This document shows, in pieces, positions 7,765-20,669 of a stretch of DNA of 64,000 bases. Location of the stretch: assembly GCF_001981305.1 (NCBI RefSeq), contig NZ_MSCW01000008.1, forward strand, positions 124,001 to 188,000, given 5' to 3'. A program made the translations under genes and the position numbers. The stretch's first letter is position 1. Every line of letters begins with the position of its first letter. The notes beneath the pieces were generated by a model that was given only the letters and a program-made list of their open reading frames with translations, made no database searches and had not been told where the DNA came from. This DNA comes from Marinobacter lutaoensis. GTDB lineage: Bacteria; Pseudomonadota; Gammaproteobacteria; Pseudomonadales; Oleiphilaceae.

Positions 7765-9438
7765 ATGCGACTGATCCGTTTGATTTTTAGTCATAATCCC
7801 GGCGCCCTGTCGCTGGCCCTGGCGGTCAGCCTGGTCAGCGCGCTGCTGAGCGTGGGGGTGATCGCCTTCATCAACCAGCGAATGGTCTCGGCGGCCGAGC
7901 TGGCCGACGGCGTGCTTTGGCCGTTCGTCGGCTTGCTGGTTCTGCTGCTGGTGCTCGCCTCCTGGGCGCAGGTGGCGCTGACCGCGCTGGGGCACCGGTT
8001 TGTCTACAGCCTGCGCCGGAAGCTGGTCAAGCGGGTTCTGGATACCGGCATCGAGCGCCTGGAGGCGATCGGTGGGGCGAATATCCTGGCCAGCCTGTCC
8101 AGCGATATTCGCAACATCACCCTGGCTTTCGTGAACCTGCCGCAGCTGATCTATGGCCTCGGGCTCAGCGTGGCCGCTTTCGCCTACCTGGCGCTGCTGT
8201 CGCTGCCCCTGTTCGCCATGACTCTGGCCTGGATGGGGGTGACCGTCGGCGTGGGCTGGCTGCTGGTCAACCGGCTGAGCTTCCATCTGCACCTGTTGCG
8301 GGAGTCGGAGGACCGCATCTACCAGGAATACGAGGCGGCCATCGAAGGGCGCAAGGAGCTGACGCTGAACCGTGACCGGGCGCGGCGCTACTACGACGAG
8401 GCGTTCGACCAGAGCGCGGAAACCTATCGCCATCATGTCACCCTGGCGGATCGTTACCACAGCATTGCCAGCAACTGGGCCAACATCATGGTGCTCGGCA
8501 CCATCGGGCTGGTGTTTTACCTGGCCAATGGCTTGGGCTGGGCCGGCGCGGCAGTCGCCTCCACCTATGCCCTGACCATTCTGTTTCTGCGTACGCCCCT
8601 GGTGTCCGCCGTTGCGTCCCTGCCGGCGCTGATGTCGGCCCGGGTGTCGCTGGACAAGCTCGATCGCCTGGCTCTGGCGGACTACCGCCCCGGTTTCGAG
8701 CAGCCCGCCGGCAACCCCAACGGCGCTTGGCGGACCCTGACGCTGGATTCGGTGAGCTACCGCTACCCCGGTCAGGATGACGAGGAGCGGGGCTTCGACG
8801 TGGGACCGGTGCAGTTGACCCTGACGCGTGGCGAGGTGGTGTTTCTGGTGGGCGGCAACGGCAGTGGCAAGTCCACCCTGGCGCGCCTGCTCTCCGGGCT
8901 GTATCTGCCTCAGTCCGGCCGGATACTGCTGGATGGTGAACCGGTCGAAGGGGAGGGGTGGGCCCGGTACCGGCGCCTGTTCGCCTCGGTGTTCACCGAT
9001 TTTTACCTGTTCGATCAGTTGCTCGCCGAGGACGGGGTCGACGCTCCCCGGGAAGCGGTGGACGCCTGGCTGGCGCGGCTGCACATGCTGGAGAAGGTCC
9101 GGATTGAACAGGGCCGGATACGCGACACCCGGCTGTCCCAGGGGCAGCGCAAGCGGCTCGCTCTGTTGCTGGCGTTGCTGGAGCAGCGGGACATCCTGTT
9201 GCTGGACGAGTGGGCGGCGGATCAGGATCCGCTGTTCCGGCGCCTGTTCTATCGGGAGCTGCTGCCGTTGCTGAAGGCCGGGGGCAAGACCGTGTTCGCC
9301 ATCACCCACGATGACCACTACTTCGATCAGGCCGATCGCCTGCTCAAGATGGACGGCGGCCAGCTGACCGAACTGACCGGCGAGGAGCGGCAGCAGGCCA
9401 GCCGCGATGCCCTTCGGGTGGTCAGCCAGGCCCCCTAG
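7765..9438 (+). CDS. pvdE: PvdE-like ABC exporter for the siderophore (or its acylated precursor)
   Basis: 557-residue half-transporter of the cyclic-peptide/pyoverdine exporter type, with about six membrane segments in residues 1-300 and an ATPase domain after about residue 330. Walker A is GGNGSGKST, the signature is LSQGQRKRLALL, and Walker B runs into LLLDEWAADQDP, a wording characteristic of PvdE and SyrD relatives. In Pseudomonas PvdE moves acylated ferribactin to the periplasm; here it would move the acyl peptide made by the two NRPSs. RBS AAGGA lies before the ATG. It is probably in one transcript with the sigma gene. Confidence 0.88.
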   Translation: MRLIRLIFSHNPGALSLALAVSLVSALLSVGVIAFINQRMVSAAELADGVLWPFVGLLVLLLVLASWAQVALTALGHRFVYSLRRKLVKRVLDTGIERLEAIGGANILASLSSDIRNITLAFVNLPQLIYGLGLSVAAFAYLALLSLPLFAMTLAWMGVTVGVGWLLVNRLSFHLHLLRESEDRIYQEYEAAIEGRKELTLNRDRARRYYDEAFDQSAETYRHHVTLADRYHSIASNWANIMVLGTIGLVFYLANGLGWAGAAVASTYALTILFLRTPLVSAVASLPALMSARVSLDKLDRLALADYRPGFEQPAGNPNGAWRTLTLDSVSYRYPGQDDEERGFDVGPVQLTLTRGEVVFLVGGNGSGKSTLARLLSGLYLPQSGRILLDGEPVEGEGWARYRRLFASVFTDFYLFDQLLAEDGVDAPREAVDAWLARLHMLEKVRIEQGRIRDTRLSQGQRKRLALLLALLEQRDILLLDEWAADQDPLFRRLFYRELLPLLKAGGKTVFAITHDDHYFDQADRLLKMDGGQLTELTGEERQQASRDALRVVSQAP

Positions 9439-9480
9439 CCCGGCGACCGCCCCGTTTCCCTCCGAATGGCCAGAAACCGT

Positions 9481-9504
9481 TAAACGGCGAGCCCGGCCAA
9501 TCGT
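9481..9504 (+). promoter_or_regulatory. PvdS-type (IB-box-like) promoter before pvdA
   Basis: TAAAC (9481-9485), exactly 16 bases, then CGT (9502-9504). The PvdS consensus is TAAAT-N16/17-CGT. It lies about 95 bases before the pvdA start and abuts a Fur-like sequence. Confidence 0.55.
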
Positions 9505-9506
9505 CT

Positions 9507-9525
9507 AGAAATGAGAATCATTTGC
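9507..9525 (+). promoter_or_regulatory. Fur-like box before pvdA
   Basis: The palindromic core AAATGAGAATCATTT agrees at about 13 of 19 positions with the Fur consensus and directly follows the ECF-type promoter element, so Fur could repress here as well as through the sigma factor. Confidence 0.6.
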
Positions 9526-9599
9526 TCTGTTTGCCCGGTGCCCGCCACCGGTCGCGGGGCTGACGTTCTCACACATACGACGATTACGGGAGAAAGGTG

Positions 9600-10913
9600 A
9601 TGCAGCACATCCATGACTATCTTGGTGTCGGGTTCGGCCCGTCGAACCTGGCCCTGGCGATCGCCACCCGGGAATTTTCCCAGGGGGGGCGGTCGGCCAA
9701 CGTCTGTTTCCTCGAGCGCAAGCCCGCCTTCAACTGGCACGAGGGGATGCTGATCGACGGCTCCACCATGCAGATTTCCTTCCTGAAAGATCTGGCCACC
9801 CTGCGTAATCCGCAAAGCCGCTTTACTTTTATCAACTATCTCAAGGAGCAGGGGCGGCTGGAGGATTTCATCAACATCCAGACCTTTTTCCCGACCCGGG
9901 AGGAGTACAACGACTACCTGGGCTGGGCCGCCGCCCAGTTTGAGGATCAGGTGCACTACGGCCAGGAAGTGCAGGCGGTCGAGCCCTGGCTGGAGAACGG
10001 ACGGCTGCTGGGCGTGGAGGTGATTTCCCGCAGCCAAAACGGTGAATCGCAGCGTCGCCGTGCCCGTCATCTGGTCTTGGGGCTGGGGGGCGCGCCGCAG
10101 GTGCCCGACGCGTTCGAAGGCGTGCGGGACCCGCGGGTTCTGCATTCGTCACAGTACCGTGGCCGCATTGAGCCGCTGCTGGCCGGGGCTGGGCGTCGGG
10201 TGCGGGTGGCCGTGGTGGGGGGCGGTCAGAGTGCGGCGGAGATCTTCGAGGACCTGACCCAGCGCTTTCCCCACGCCGATGTGGCCATGATCCTGCGGGG
10301 CACGGCTCTCAAACCGTCCGACGACAGCCCCTTCGTCAATGAAATCTTCAACCCGTCCTTCATTGACCGGATCTTCCAGCAGAGCGATGCCCGGCGGCAT
10401 GAGCTGCTCACCGAATTCCGCAACACCAACTACGCGGTGGTGGACCTGGAGCTGATCGAGCGGATCTACCAGACCTTCTACCTGCAGAAGCTGCGCCGGG
10501 AGCCGCGTCACCAGATGCTGGCGCACCGGGAAATCGCGGCCGTGGCGGCCGACGAGGGGGGGCTTCGGCTCACCGTGCGCGACCTGGTGGCCGGCAACCA
10601 GAGCGAGCTGGGATTCGATGTGGTGGTGCTTGCCACCGGTTACCGGCGTGATCAACACCGGCAGCTGCTGGGTGGGCTGGACGCACACCTGGACGGGCTC
10701 GAGCCGGACCGCAACTACCGGCTCCGCCTGCGCAACAGCGATGCCTGCGTATACCTGCAGGGGTGCTGCGAGGCCAGCCACGGCCTGAGCGACACACTGT
10801 TGTCGGTACTGGCGATCCGTTCCCAGGAAATCGTCGAGTCCATCTTTCTGGGCCGATCCGCCGGGACCCGGAGCCAGGGTGAGCGCGAGTCGCAACTGAC
10901 CACTGCGCTGTAA
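9600..10913 (+). CDS. pvdA: L-ornithine N5-monooxygenase
   Basis: 437-residue flavoprotein of the PvdA/SidA/IucD class that hydroxylates the side-chain amine of ornithine, the first step to hydroxamate iron ligands. The N-terminal FAD motif is GVGFGPSNLALAIA, the NADPH motif is VAVVGGGQSAAEIFED, and the C-terminal LATGYRRD marks the class. NSDACVYLQGCCEASHGLSDTLLS is split here as NSDACVYLQG and SHGLSDTLLS, both PvdA-type. The ATG at 9600 has GGAG eight bases upstream; a GTG one codon earlier is possible. Its product would be acetylated by the acetyltransferase at 37119 and used by the last NRPS module. Confidence 0.95.
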   Translation: MQHIHDYLGVGFGPSNLALAIATREFSQGGRSANVCFLERKPAFNWHEGMLIDGSTMQISFLKDLATLRNPQSRFTFINYLKEQGRLEDFINIQTFFPTREEYNDYLGWAAAQFEDQVHYGQEVQAVEPWLENGRLLGVEVISRSQNGESQRRRARHLVLGLGGAPQVPDAFEGVRDPRVLHSSQYRGRIEPLLAGAGRRVRVAVVGGGQSAAEIFEDLTQRFPHADVAMILRGTALKPSDDSPFVNEIFNPSFIDRIFQQSDARRHELLTEFRNTNYAVVDLELIERIYQTFYLQKLRREPRHQMLAHREIAAVAADEGGLRLTVRDLVAGNQSELGFDVVVLATGYRRDQHRQLLGGLDAHLDGLEPDRNYRLRLRNSDACVYLQGCCEASHGLSDTLLSVLAIRSQEIVESIFLGRSAGTRSQGERESQLTTAL

Positions 10914-10997
10914 CGACCTTCAACCGCATTCCCAAACCTGACGGAGGCGCCGGTGCCGGCGCCGATCGTGCATTGACCCTTGCTGGCAGGTGACACC

Positions 10998-13900
10998 ATG
11001 AGTTTTGAAACGCAATCCTTCCGGAATTTCGCCGATGTCTTGTCCTTCCACGCCGGGGAACGCCCCGACGCCGAAGCGATCCGGCACCTCGTGCGGGACG
11101 ACGCCCCCCCCGAGATTACCCGCTACGGTGACCTGGACCGTCGGGCCAGGGCCCTGGCGGCCTATCTGCAGTCGGAGCTCGGCGCCGTGGTGGGGGAGCG
11201 GTGCGTGCTCATGCTGCCCAGCGGGGCGGACTTCGCGGCGGCCTTTTTTGGCTGCTTCTACGCCGGCATGATCGCGGTGCCGGCGTTCCCTCCGGACAGT
11301 CACCGCCAGGCTTACCTGGAGCGTCTGGCCGGGATCATTCGGGACGCCCGGCCCAGGGCTGTGCTCGGGCTGACGGCGGACCTGGACCGCTGCCAGTCGC
11401 AGCTGCAACCCGGCTTGGCCGACGACTGCCGGCTGATCCGGGTGGATCAGGTGCCCGACGACTGCGCCGACGCCCTGCGGCCGCACCGGATCGACGACGA
11501 TGACCTGGCGTTTCTCCAGTACACCTCCGGCTCAACCTCCGCGCCCAAGGGCGTGATGGTTTCCCATGCCAACCTGATGGCCAACGAGCGGGCCATGGCC
11601 CGGGGCTTTGGCGCCGGCGACGACGATGTCTGGGTCAGCTGGTTGCCCCTGTTCCACGACATGGGCCTGATGGCCGGTCTGTTGCTGCCGATCCTGCACG
11701 GGCACAGCGTCAACCTGATGACGCCCAAATTCTTCCTGGCCCGACCGGTACGCTGGCTTGAAGCGATCAGCCGCAACCGGGGTACCTTCTCCGGTGGTCC
11801 GGACTTTGCCTACCGGCTGTGCGCGGAGCGGGTGCGGGACGAGGACATTGCCCGGCTGGATCTGTCCCACTGGCGGCTGGCCTTTACCGGCTCCGAGCCG
11901 ATCCGGCCGGAGACCCTGCGGCGCTTCTCTGAGCGATTCGCGCCCGCCGGCTTCCGGGACCAGGCGCTGGCGCCCAGCTACGGCCTGGCCGAAGCCACCC
12001 TGTTTGTCTCGTCCCATGCCTTCAACGGTGAGCGCCGGGAGCGCCGCTTCGACACCGCCCAGATGGCAGCGGGTCCGGCCCGCGAGGCCGTTCGCGAGAC
12101 CACGCTGGTGGGGTGCGGCTGGACCGATGACGACCACGCCCTCCGTCTGGTGGACCCGGAAACCGGGGGCGAACTCGGGGAGGGCGAGGTTGGCGAGATC
12201 TGGGTCGCCGGCCCCAGCGTCGCCCAGGGCTACTGGCGCAACCCGGAGGCCACCGCCGCCACCTTCGTGGAAGCCGATGGCCGGCGCTGGCTGCGTACCG
12301 GTGACCTGGGCATCGCCCAGGGCCGGGATCTGTACATTGCCGGCCGGCAGAAGGACATGATCATCCTCAATGGCCAAAACCTTTACCCCCAGGATATCGA
12401 GGGCATTCTGGAGCGCGAGGTGGAACTGCTGCGTCAGGGGCGGGTTGCCGCCTTCCCGGTGCAGGACGACGCCGGAGCCGAGGGCATTGGTCTGGCGCTC
12501 GAGATCGGCCGGGGCGTCCGTAAGCTGGTGCAGCCGCGGATGATCTGCGACACCCTGGTCGAAACCCTCACCGACGCTCTGCAGGTGGCGCCGCAGCTGA
12601 TCCTGCTGCTGGAGCCCGGCCGCCTGCCGCGTACCACCAGTGGCAAACTGCAGCGTTCGGCCTGCCGGGTGGGCTGGGAGCGCGGCCAGCTGGCGGTGTT
12701 CGCGGCTTGGCGTCAGGGCCGGATGCTGGAGGGTGCCGGTGCCGGCGAGAGCGCCGCTCGGCCCCCGTTGGTGCCGGAAGTCGTGGCCGCCTGGCGGGAC
12801 ATCCTGAACCGGCCGTCGCTGGCGCCGGAGGACCATTTCTTCGCCCTTGGCGGCGATTCGGTCGGCCTGATGCAGGTGGTGGCCCGGCTCAACCGGGAGC
12901 TGGGCGTGGACCTGGACCCGGGGGCTCTGTTCGAGCGGCCGAGGCTGTCCGACTTTTCCGCCTGGGTGGCGGAGCAGCGCGCCCGGGGCACAGGCCCGGG
13001 CCTGTCCCGGCGGCCCGTGGACGCGCCCATGGTTGCCTCCCACGCCCAGCAGCGACTGTGGTTCCTGGACCGCCTGGAGGGCGGCTCCACGGCCTACCAC
13101 CTGTCCGGCGAGTGGCAACTGCAGGGGCGACTGGACGACGATGCGCTGCAACGCAGCCTGGATGCCCTGGCGGAGCGCCACGACAGCCTGAGGACCGTGT
13201 TCACGGAGGACGAGACTCACCAGGTCGTGCCGCGGGTTCTGCCGGCCCGGCCGGTGCCTCTGCACCGACATGATCTCTCGGCCAGCGATGCGCCGGAATC
13301 GGCGCTGGCGGAACTGAACCGGGGCTGGGTGGCCGAACCCATGAACCTGGAGCACGGCCCGTTGTGGCAGGCACACCTGGTACGCCTGGCCGAGGATGAC
13401 CACCGACTGGTGCTGGTGATTCATCACATCATCGCCGACGGCTGGTCCGCCCAGGTGCTGGTGCGGGATTTCGCGGAATACTACGCCGCCTTCAGTGACA
13501 ACCGGGAACCGGTGTTGCCGGCGCTGCCGGTGCAGTACGCCGATTACGCGCACTGGCACCGGACCCGGCTGGCCGAGGGGGAACAGGCTCGACAGTTGGC
13601 CTGGTGGACCGAGCAGCTGGGGCAGGAGCACCCGGTGCTGACCTTGCCCGCCGACCGGCCCCGGCCGCCGGCCCAGAGCCACCGGGGGGCGCGGGTCCGG
13701 TTCCGCTTCCCGGAGACGCTCAGCCGGCGCCTGCGCGAGCTGGCCCGGGCCGAGGGGGTGTCCCTGTTCACCCTGATGCTGGCGTTGTACAAGACCCAGC
13801 TGTACCGCTACTCCGGCCAGCGCGACCTGCGCGTGGGGGTGCCCGTCGCTGGCCGGGGCCGACCGGAAACCGAGGATCTGGTGGGGCTGTTCGTCAACAC

Positions 13901-16900
13901 CCTGGTCATGCGCAGTCAGCCCGGGGCCGACCAGCCGTTCCGGACTTTCCTGGCCGGGGTGAGCGCCATGGTGCAGGGCGCCCAGGCCCACGCCGACCTG
14001 CCGTTCGAGCAGCTGGTCGAGGCCCTGCAGCCGGAACGTGACCTGCGCTACAACCCCCTGTGCCAGGTCAAATTCACCCAGCAGCTGCCGTTGCCCGAGG
14101 GCGTCGAGTTGCCCGGCCTGACCCTGACCATGCGGCAACGGGACGACGACACCGCCCACTTCGACCTGGGGCTGGACATCACCGACCGCGCCGAGGGAAT
14201 CGATGGCGTGCTGACCTACGCCTGCGACCTGTTCGACGCGCCCAGGATCACCCGCTTCGCCGAAGAGCTGGTCAATCTGGCGGAGCAGGTGGTGGCGGAC
14301 CCGGACCGGGCGCTGGGAGCGCTGGAGCTGCGGGCGGTGCCGTCGGTGCTGGCCGGGGATGCGGTGACGTTCGAACACCAGGACCTGGTATCGCTGTGGC
14401 ACAGTCATCTGCGGTACAGCCATGACCGCCAGGCCCTGCAATACGAGGACGAAGCCTACGGCTACCGGTGGCTGGAGCAAGAGTCCAACCGGCTGGCCCG
14501 GGCCTTGCGCCAGAACGGCGTGACGGCCGAGACGCCGGTCGGGCTCTGCCTGGAGCGGTCGCCGGCGTTCGTGGTGGCGGTGCTGGCGGTGCTCAAGGCC
14601 GGTGGTGCCTTCGTCCCCCTCGACCCGAAGTGGCCGGCGCAGCGTCAGGTCTATGTGTTGCGGGACAGCGGCGCCCGGGTTCTGCTGTCGGAGGCCCCGG
14701 TGCCCGGCTTCCAGGGGCACTGGCTGGATGTCGCGGCCGGCGCCGACTGGCGCCAGGGGGCCGGCGAACCGCTGGCGGTCCGGATCCGGGCGGAGCAGGC
14801 GGCTTACCTGATCTACACCTCCGGTACCTCCGGCACCCCGAAGGGGGTGGTGATCAGCCACGGCGCCATCGCCAACTACGTGCAGGGGGTGATGCGGGCC
14901 CTGAACCTGCCGGCTTCGGCCAGCCTGGCCATGGTCTCCACCGTCGCCGCCGACCTGGGTCACACCGCCTTGTTCGGCGCCCTGTGCACCGGTCGCACTC
15001 TGCACCTGCTCAGTGCCGACCGGGTAATGGATGCAGAGGCCTTTGCCCAATACATGGCCCGTCACCGGGTGGACGTGCTGAAAATCGTGCCAACCCACCT
15101 GGCCGGCCTGCTGCAGGCCGACAATCCGGGCCGGGTGCTGCCACGCACCGCCCTGGTGCTGGGCGGGGAGGCCCTGCCGTCGCGACTGGTGCGGCAGGTC
15201 CGTGAACTCAATCCCGACTGCCGGGTGTACAACCACTACGGACCGTCCGAGTCCACCGTGGGCGTACTGATGACCGAAACCCGGGGCGAGGAGGCGGACG
15301 AGGTGGTGCCACTGGGCACGCCCCTGGCCAATGTCCAGGCGCGGATCGTGAGCGAGGAGCGACTGCTGTTGCCCCAGGGCGCCGAGGGCGAACTGGTGCT
15401 GGCGGGCGCCGGCTTGGCGCGCGGCTATCTGGGGCAGCCCGAGGCCACGGCCCGGGTCTTCTTCGCCGACCCGGACGCGCCGGGTCAGCGGCTGTATGCC
15501 ACCGGTGACCGGGCCTGCCTGCGGGCCGATGGCCGGCTGGCGTTCCTCGGCCGCCAGGACGACCAGGTCAAGATCCGGGGCTATCGCGTGTCCCTGGGTG
15601 AGATTGCCCAGCAGGTGCGCGCCTTCCCCGGGGTGGTCGATGCCCATGTCCACGTGGACGACGACGGGCAGCTGGTGGCCTATCCCGTGGCCCCGTCGCT
15701 GGATCCGGAGGCCCTGCGGGCCGCCCTGGGACAGCAGCTGCCGGATTACATGGTACCGGCCCACATCGTGCCGCTGACGGAATTCCCCCTGACGGCCAAC
15801 GGCAAGCTGGATCGTGCCGCACTGCCCCGGCCGGAGCGGGCGGCGGTAAGCTACGAGGCGCCCGAAACCGAGGTGGAGCGTGCTCTGGCAGCGCTCTGGA
15901 CGGCGCTGCTGCCGGTGGAGCGGGTCGGTCGCCACGACAATTTCTTCAGTCTGGGCGGAGACTCCATCATCAGTCTCCAGGTGATCGCCCGTGCCCGCAA
16001 GCAGGGCATTCGCCTGACCCCCAAACAGCTGTTCGAGAACCAGACCATCGCCGAGCTAGCCCGGGTGGCCGAGGTCGGGGCCGGAGCGGCCGCCCCGGCG
16101 GCACCGGCGCATCCCGGCAGCGCATTCCCCCTGACCCCGATCCAGCGCCGGTTCGCGGCGAACCCCGGCAGCCAGCCCCATCACTGGAACCAGGCCCTGC
16201 GCCTGCGGGTGCCGGCACCGGCACCGCTGGATGTCCAGGCCCTGCGCCAAGCCCTGGCGGCGGTGGTCCGCACCCATTCGGCGCTGCGTTTCCGGTTCGA
16301 CCTGGAGGCGGGCACCCAAACCCCGACCGACCGGGTGCCGGACGACTTGCTGTGGTCGGTTGAGGTGGCGGACGAGACCGCGCTGCTGGCGGCGTTCGAC
16401 GACGCGCACCGAAGCCTGAACCTGAATCACGGACCGGTGTTGCGGGCGGTGCTGGCCACGCGGCCGGACGGTGCTCAGGTGCTGTTGATCACCGCCCACC
16501 ATCTGGTCGTGGACGGAGTCTCCTGGCGCATACTTCTGGACGACCTGCACACCGCCTACCAGCAGCTGCGCGCGGGCCGGCCGGTTCGCCTGGCCGCTGA
16601 GAGTGCCGGCCTGCAGGACTGGGCGAACCATCTGCATCAGCGATCGGCGGACCGCTGCCTGGCGCAGGAACTGCCGTACTGGCAGGCACAGCGCCCGGAG
16701 GATGCCGAACTGCCCTGCGAGCGGCCGGAGGGCGGTACCCGCATCGCGGACGCCGGCTATCTGGACCAGAGTCTGGATCCGGACACCACCCGAGCGCTGT
16801 TGCAGGCGGTGCCCGCGGCCTGCCGCGCCCGTATCAACGACATCCTGCTGGCGGCCCTGGCCGACGCCCTGGCCGGTTGGACCGGTCGGGCCCGCAACCT

Positions 16901-19900
16901 GATCATGCTGGAAAGCCACGGCCGGCACGCGCGGGAGGGGGCCCCGGACGTAAGCCGGACCCTGGGCTGGCTGACCGCGATCCACCCGGTCACCCTGGAA
17001 GCCGGCGACGACCTGCTGGATACCCTGGCGCGCACCAAGTCGCGGTTGCGCGCGGTGCCGGGCGACGGCCTGGGCTACGGCCTGCTCAAGGAGCTTCGGC
17101 AGGCGCCGCTGCCGACCCTGACCGGCCGGGGACTGACGTTCAACTACCTGGGCCAGCTGGACGGCGCCGGAGACGCTGGTTTTGCGCTGGACGACGGTCC
17201 GCTGGGCGCGCCGCGCCATGGGGACGGGCCCATGGCCAATGCCCTAGTGCTGGACGGGCTGGTGCGCGGAGGTCGCCTGCATCTGCGCTGGAGCTACAGC
17301 CAGGCCCGTTTCGACCGTGCCCGGATCGAGGCCCTGGCGGCGGCGTACCGGCAGTCCCTGGAGGCGCTGGTGGCCATCCCGCGTCGGCAGGCCAGCCGGC
17401 TGACCCCCGCTGACGTGCCCCTGGCGAGCCTGGATCAGGCCCAGCTGGATGCCCTGGAACAACCGGAAAACATCGAGGACATCCTGCCGCTGGCGCCAAT
17501 GCAGGAGGGCATCCTGCTGCACAGCCTGCTGCAGCCCGGCACCGGCATCTATCTCATGCAGGACCAATACGAGGTCCGCGGCGAGATGGAGTTTGAGGCA
17601 TTCCGCTCGGCCTGGCAGGCGGTGGTCCGGCGCCACCCGATGCTGCGCACCGCCTTCCTCGGCCTGGACGGCGGTAACCCGCACCAGGTGGTTTACCGGG
17701 AGGTGCCATGCCCGGCCCAGTGGCTGGACCTGAGCCTGCTTGAGCGCGCCGAGGCGGAGGCGGAGCTGGAAGCGCTGCTGGCCCGGGAGCGGGAGGAAGG
17801 GTTCGATTTCACCCGGCCGCCCCTGCTGCGGCTGCGGCTGGTGCGTTTGGGCGACCGGGACTACCGCATCGTGCAGAGTCACCACCACGTACTGATCGAT
17901 GCCTGGTGCCGTGGCCTGATGCTGGCGGAGTTCTTCGACCACTATCGCAATCTGCTGGCGGGGCGGACGCCCCGGCTGACGCCGGCTCGCCCCTATGCTG
18001 ACTTCATCGCCTGGCTGCAACGCCAGGACGTCGACGGCGCACGGCGCTTCTGGCGCGATAACCTGAGCGGTTTCACCGAGGTTACCCCCCTTCCGTATCC
18101 GCGCGGCGGGCAGGGCGGGGATGCCGTCATCGAGGATGTCAGTGTTGCCCTGACGCCGGAAGAATCGGCGCGCCTGGCGGCCCAGGCCCGGGCTCACCGG
18201 CTGACCGTCAACACCTTCATGCAGGCGGCCTGGGCGCTGGTGCTGATGCGCCACAGCGGCCAGGACGATGTGCTGTTCGGGGTGACCGTGGCGGGCCGTC
18301 CCACCGAGCTGGAGGGCATCGAGGAAACCCTGGGGCTGTTCATCAACACCCTGCCGCTGCGTATCCGTCTGGCCGGCCACGGCGGCCGCGCCCTGGAACT
18401 GCTGCAGACGCTGCAATCGGCGAACGCGGCCATGCGCCAGCACGAGCACCTGTCACTGGCGGAGATTCAGCAACTGGCGGATACCCCCCGTGGCGAAGCC
18501 CTGTTCGACAGCCTGTTCGTGTTCGAGAACGTGCCCATGGGGGCGGAGGTCCTGCAGGCCGCTGAACAATATGGAATCCGGCCGCTGGCCAACCGCACCC
18601 ATACCAACTACCCGCTGACCGTGGTGATCCTGCCGGGCGAACACTACCAGCTCCAGTTCAGCTTTGACCGAAGCCGGTTCCGCCCGGACGACATGGCCAC
18701 GCTGTTGCAGCAGTTCCGTTGGGTGCTGGCCCAGCTGGCGGAGGATCCCGGCCAGCCCCTGGACCGGGTCCGCCTGCTGACCGAGGCCGAGCGCGGGCAG
18801 CTGCTTGCCCTGGGCCGGGGCGAGCCGGTGCCGGAGTGGCTGGAGCTGAGCTGGCTGGCGCGTTTCGAGGCTTGGGCTCTGGCGGACCCCGAGCGCACCG
18901 TGGCGATCTGCCAGGGCGAGCGCCTGAGTTACGGCGAGCTGAACCTCAAGGCCAACCGCATCGGGCACGGCCTGATCGACGCCGGGGTCGGGCCGGATCA
19001 GGTGGTGGCCCTCTACTCACCCCGCAACCTGGCGTTGCTGACCCTCATGGTCGCCACTTTCAAGGCCGGTGCCGCCTACCTGGCGCTGGACGAGCGGCAT
19101 CCGCCAGCGCGCAGTGGCCGTATGCTGGCCAGCTGCGCTGCACCGGTGCTGGTGACCCCGGAGGACTGCCTGCCGCAGGTGGAGGCCATTCTGGCGGAAA
19201 CCGGGGCGCGGCCGCGGGTGCTCACCCTGGAATCCCTGCTGGCGCGGGGCCGCGACCACAACCCGGCCCGCTACCCGGCGCTGGATCAGCGGGCGTACGT
19301 CATCTACACCTCCGGTTCCACCGGCGAGCCCAAGGGCGTCATGGTGAGCCACCGGGGCATGCTCAACAACCAGTTGTCCAAGGTGCCCTATCTGGCACTG
19401 GGCGAGGGCGACGTCATCGCCCAGACCGCCGCCACCGGTTTTGACATTTCGGTCTGGCAGTTCCTCACCGCGCCGCTGTTCGGCGGCCGGGTGGAAATCA
19501 TCCCGGATGACATCACCCACGACCCGCAGCGGCTGGCGGCCACCGTGGCGGAGACCGGTGTGACCGTACTGGAAACCGTACCGGCGGTGATCGACGGCAT
19601 CCTGTCGGCGGACCCCGTGGCGCTGCCGCACCTGCGCTGGATGTTGCCCACCGGCGAGGCGCTGGGGCGCGAGCTGGCCCAGCGCTGGTTCGAGCGCTAT
19701 CCGCGCATCCCGCTGGTGAACGCTTACGGCCCCGCCGAGTGTTCCGACGACGTGGCCCTGCACACCCTGCGAAGCCAGGCGGACACCGCCACCGGCATCC
19801 CCATCGGCCGGTCCACCGACAACAACCGTGTGTACGTTCTCGACGCCCACCTGGAGCCGGTGCCCAGGGGCGTGGTGGGCGAGCTGTACGTTGGCGGCAC

Positions 19901-20669
19901 CGGCGTGGGCCGGGGCTACGCCGGCCGGCCCGGCCTGACCGCCGAGCGCTTCCTGCCGGATCCGTTCGGCACACCGGGCGAGCGCCTTTACCGCACCGGC
20001 GACCTGGCGCGCTGGACCGATGCCGGGGTGCTGGAATACGTCGGCCGGGCCGATTTCCAGGTGAAGATCCGCGGTCAGCGGATCGAGCTGGGTGAAATCG
20101 AGTCCTGCCTGCTTGCCTGCGACGGCGTGCGCCAGGCCGTGGTCACGGCCCTGGACACCCCCCAGGGCACGCAACTGGTGGCCTACGTGGTGCCCCGGGA
20201 GCAGGCCCACCTGGCGGGCGAAGGGTTACGCGAGCGGCTTGCCGCCGAACTGCCGGCCGCCATGGTGCCCAGCCACTGGGTGGTGCTCGACCGCCTGCCG
20301 TTGAATGCCAACGGCAAGCTGGACCGCAAGGCGCTGCCCCGGCCGGCACTGGACGACCGCCCCTATGAGGCGCCGTCCGGCCCGCTGGAGGTGCGGCTCG
20401 CCGAGCTTTGGCAGGAGCTGCTGCAGGTGCCGCGCGTCGGCCGCCACGATCACTTTTTCGAACTGGGTGGGCACTCGCTGCTGGCGACCCGCCTGCTGTC
20501 CCGCATCCGTGACGCCCTGGGCGTGACCGTACCTCTGGCCCAGGCTTTCGAGGCCACCACCGTGGCGGCCATGGCCGAGGTGGTGGAGCGCCTGCAACGC
20601 CAGAGTCTGGACGACGGACGACTGGACAGCCTGGATGCCTTGATGACCGAACTGGAGGAGATCGAATAA
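10998..20669 (+). CDS. NRPS 1: FAAL-T / C-A(Asp)-T-E / C-A(Dab)-T (acyl siderophore initiation)
   Basis: 3223 residues. Order: fatty-acyl-AMP ligase (1-~585, core [11 protein letters not shown] and [10 protein letters not shown]); carrier (GGDS, ~620); condensation (HHIIADG, ~809); adenylation ([11 protein letters not shown], ~1271); carrier (GGDS, ~1652); epimerase ([10 protein letters not shown], ~1833, then [12 protein letters not shown] and FNYLG); condensation of the D-accepting type (HHHVLIDAW, ~2294); adenylation ([11 protein letters not shown], ~2770); carrier (GGHS, ~3156). The specificity residues I read are DLTKVGHVGK for the first adenylation domain, an aspartate code, and DIWELTADDK for the second, a diaminobutyrate-type code. 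It should therefore make fatty acyl-D-Asp-Dab, with Asp probably hydroxylated by the enzyme at 36089. ATG at 10998 with AGGTG; an upstream TTG is less likely. Confidence 0.93.
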   Translation: MSFETQSFRNFADVLSFHAGERPDAEAIRHLVRDDAPPEITRYGDLDRRARALAAYLQSELGAVVGERCVLMLPSGADFAAAFFGCFYAGMIAVPAFPPDSHRQAYLERLAGIIRDARPRAVLGLTADLDRCQSQLQPGLADDCRLIRVDQVPDDCADALRPHRIDDDDLAFLQYTSGSTSAPKGVMVSHANLMANERAMARGFGAGDDDVWVSWLPLFHDMGLMAGLLLPILHGHSVNLMTPKFFLARPVRWLEAISRNRGTFSGGPDFAYRLCAERVRDEDIARLDLSHWRLAFTGSEPIRPETLRRFSERFAPAGFRDQALAPSYGLAEATLFVSSHAFNGERRERRFDTAQMAAGPAREAVRETTLVGCGWTDDDHALRLVDPETGGELGEGEVGEIWVAGPSVAQGYWRNPEATAATFVEADGRRWLRTGDLGIAQGRDLYIAGRQKDMIILNGQNLYPQDIEGILEREVELLRQGRVAAFPVQDDAGAEGIGLALEIGRGVRKLVQPRMICDTLVETLTDALQVAPQLILLLEPGRLPRTTSGKLQRSACRVGWERGQLAVFAAWRQGRMLEGAGAGESAARPPLVPEVVAAWRDILNRPSLAPEDHFFALGGDSVGLMQVVARLNRELGVDLDPGALFERPRLSDFSAWVAEQRARGTGPGLSRRPVDAPMVASHAQQRLWFLDRLEGGSTAYHLSGEWQLQGRLDDDALQRSLDALAERHDSLRTVFTEDETHQVVPRVLPARPVPLHRHDLSASDAPESALAELNRGWVAEPMNLEHGPLWQAHLVRLAEDDHRLVLVIHHIIADGWSAQVLVRDFAEYYAAFSDNREPVLPALPVQYADYAHWHRTRLAEGEQARQLAWWTEQLGQEHPVLTLPADRPRPPAQSHRGARVRFRFPETLSRRLRELARAEGVSLFTLMLALYKTQLYRYSGQRDLRVGVPVAGRGRPETEDLVGLFVNTLVMRSQPGADQPFRTFLAGVSAMVQGAQAHADLPFEQLVEALQPERDLRYNPLCQVKFTQQLPLPEGVELPGLTLTMRQRDDDTAHFDLGLDITDRAEGIDGVLTYACDLFDAPRITRFAEELVNLAEQVVADPDRALGALELRAVPSVLAGDAVTFEHQDLVSLWHSHLRYSHDRQALQYEDEAYGYRWLEQESNRLARALRQNGVTAETPVGLCLERSPAFVVAVLAVLKAGGAFVPLDPKWPAQRQVYVLRDSGARVLLSEAPVPGFQGHWLDVAAGADWRQGAGEPLAVRIRAEQAAYLIYTSGTSGTPKGVVISHGAIANYVQGVMRALNLPASASLAMVSTVAADLGHTALFGALCTGRTLHLLSADRVMDAEAFAQYMARHRVDVLKIVPTHLAGLLQADNPGRVLPRTALVLGGEALPSRLVRQVRELNPDCRVYNHYGPSESTVGVLMTETRGEEADEVVPLGTPLANVQARIVSEERLLLPQGAEGELVLAGAGLARGYLGQPEATARVFFADPDAPGQRLYATGDRACLRADGRLAFLGRQDDQVKIRGYRVSLGEIAQQVRAFPGVVDAHVHVDDDGQLVAYPVAPSLDPEALRAALGQQLPDYMVPAHIVPLTEFPLTANGKLDRAALPRPERAAVSYEAPETEVERALAALWTALLPVERVGRHDNFFSLGGDSIISLQVIARARKQGIRLTPKQLFENQTIAELARVAEVGAGAAAPAAPAHPGSAFPLTPIQRRFAANPGSQPHHWNQALRLRVPAPAPLDVQALRQALAAVVRTHSALRFRFDLEAGTQTPTDRVPDDLLWSVEVADETALLAAFDDAHRSLNLNHGPVLRAVLATRPDGAQVLLITAHHLVVDGVSWRILLDDLHTAYQQLRAGRPVRLAAESAGLQDWANHLHQRSADRCLAQELPYWQAQRPEDAELPCERPEGGTRIADAGYLDQSLDPDTTRALLQAVPAACRARINDILLAALADALAGWTGRARNLIMLESHGRHAREGAPDVSRTLGWLTAIHPVTLEAGDDLLDTLARTKSRLRAVPGDGLGYGLLKELRQAPLPTLTGRGLTFNYLGQLDGAGDAGFALDDGPLGAPRHGDGPMANALVLDGLVRGGRLHLRWSYSQARFDRARIEALAAAYRQSLEALVAIPRRQASRLTPADVPLASLDQAQLDALEQPENIEDILPLAPMQEGILLHSLLQPGTGIYLMQDQYEVRGEMEFEAFRSAWQAVVRRHPMLRTAFLGLDGGNPHQVVYREVPCPAQWLDLSLLERAEAEAELEALLAREREEGFDFTRPPLLRLRLVRLGDRDYRIVQSHHHVLIDAWCRGLMLAEFFDHYRNLLAGRTPRLTPARPYADFIAWLQRQDVDGARRFWRDNLSGFTEVTPLPYPRGGQGGDAVIEDVSVALTPEESARLAAQARAHRLTVNTFMQAAWALVLMRHSGQDDVLFGVTVAGRPTELEGIEETLGLFINTLPLRIRLAGHGGRALELLQTLQSANAAMRQHEHLSLAEIQQLADTPRGEALFDSLFVFENVPMGAEVLQAAEQYGIRPLANRTHTNYPLTVVILPGEHYQLQFSFDRSRFRPDDMATLLQQFRWVLAQLAEDPGQPLDRVRLLTEAERGQLLALGRGEPVPEWLELSWLARFEAWALADPERTVAICQGERLSYGELNLKANRIGHGLIDAGVGPDQVVALYSPRNLALLTLMVATFKAGAAYLALDERHPPARSGRMLASCAAPVLVTPEDCLPQVEAILAETGARPRVLTLESLLARGRDHNPARYPALDQRAYVIYTSGSTGEPKGVMVSHRGMLNNQLSKVPYLALGEGDVIAQTAATGFDISVWQFLTAPLFGGRVEIIPDDITHDPQRLAATVAETGVTVLETVPAVIDGILSADPVALPHLRWMLPTGEALGRELAQRWFERYPRIPLVNAYGPAECSDDVALHTLRSQADTATGIPIGRSTDNNRVYVLDAHLEPVPRGVVGELYVGGTGVGRGYAGRPGLTAERFLPDPFGTPGERLYRTGDLARWTDAGVLEYVGRADFQVKIRGQRIELGEIESCLLACDGVRQAVVTALDTPQGTQLVAYVVPREQAHLAGEGLRERLAAELPAAMVPSHWVVLDRLPLNANGKLDRKALPRPALDDRPYEAPSGPLEVRLAELWQELLQVPRVGRHDHFFELGGHSLLATRLLSRIRDALGVTVPLAQAFEATTVAAMAEVVERLQRQSLDDGRLDSLDALMTELEEIE

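Noticed and set aside
11532..15935. Open frame of 1467 codons on the minus strand opposite NRPS 1
   Set aside because: High-GC antisense shadow: rich in Gln, His, Gly and Arg, no recognisable domain, no RBS, and the plus strand has a clear NRPS reading. The same applies to minus-strand frames at 20450-24298, 25451-27448, 7720-9318 and 54520-56553.
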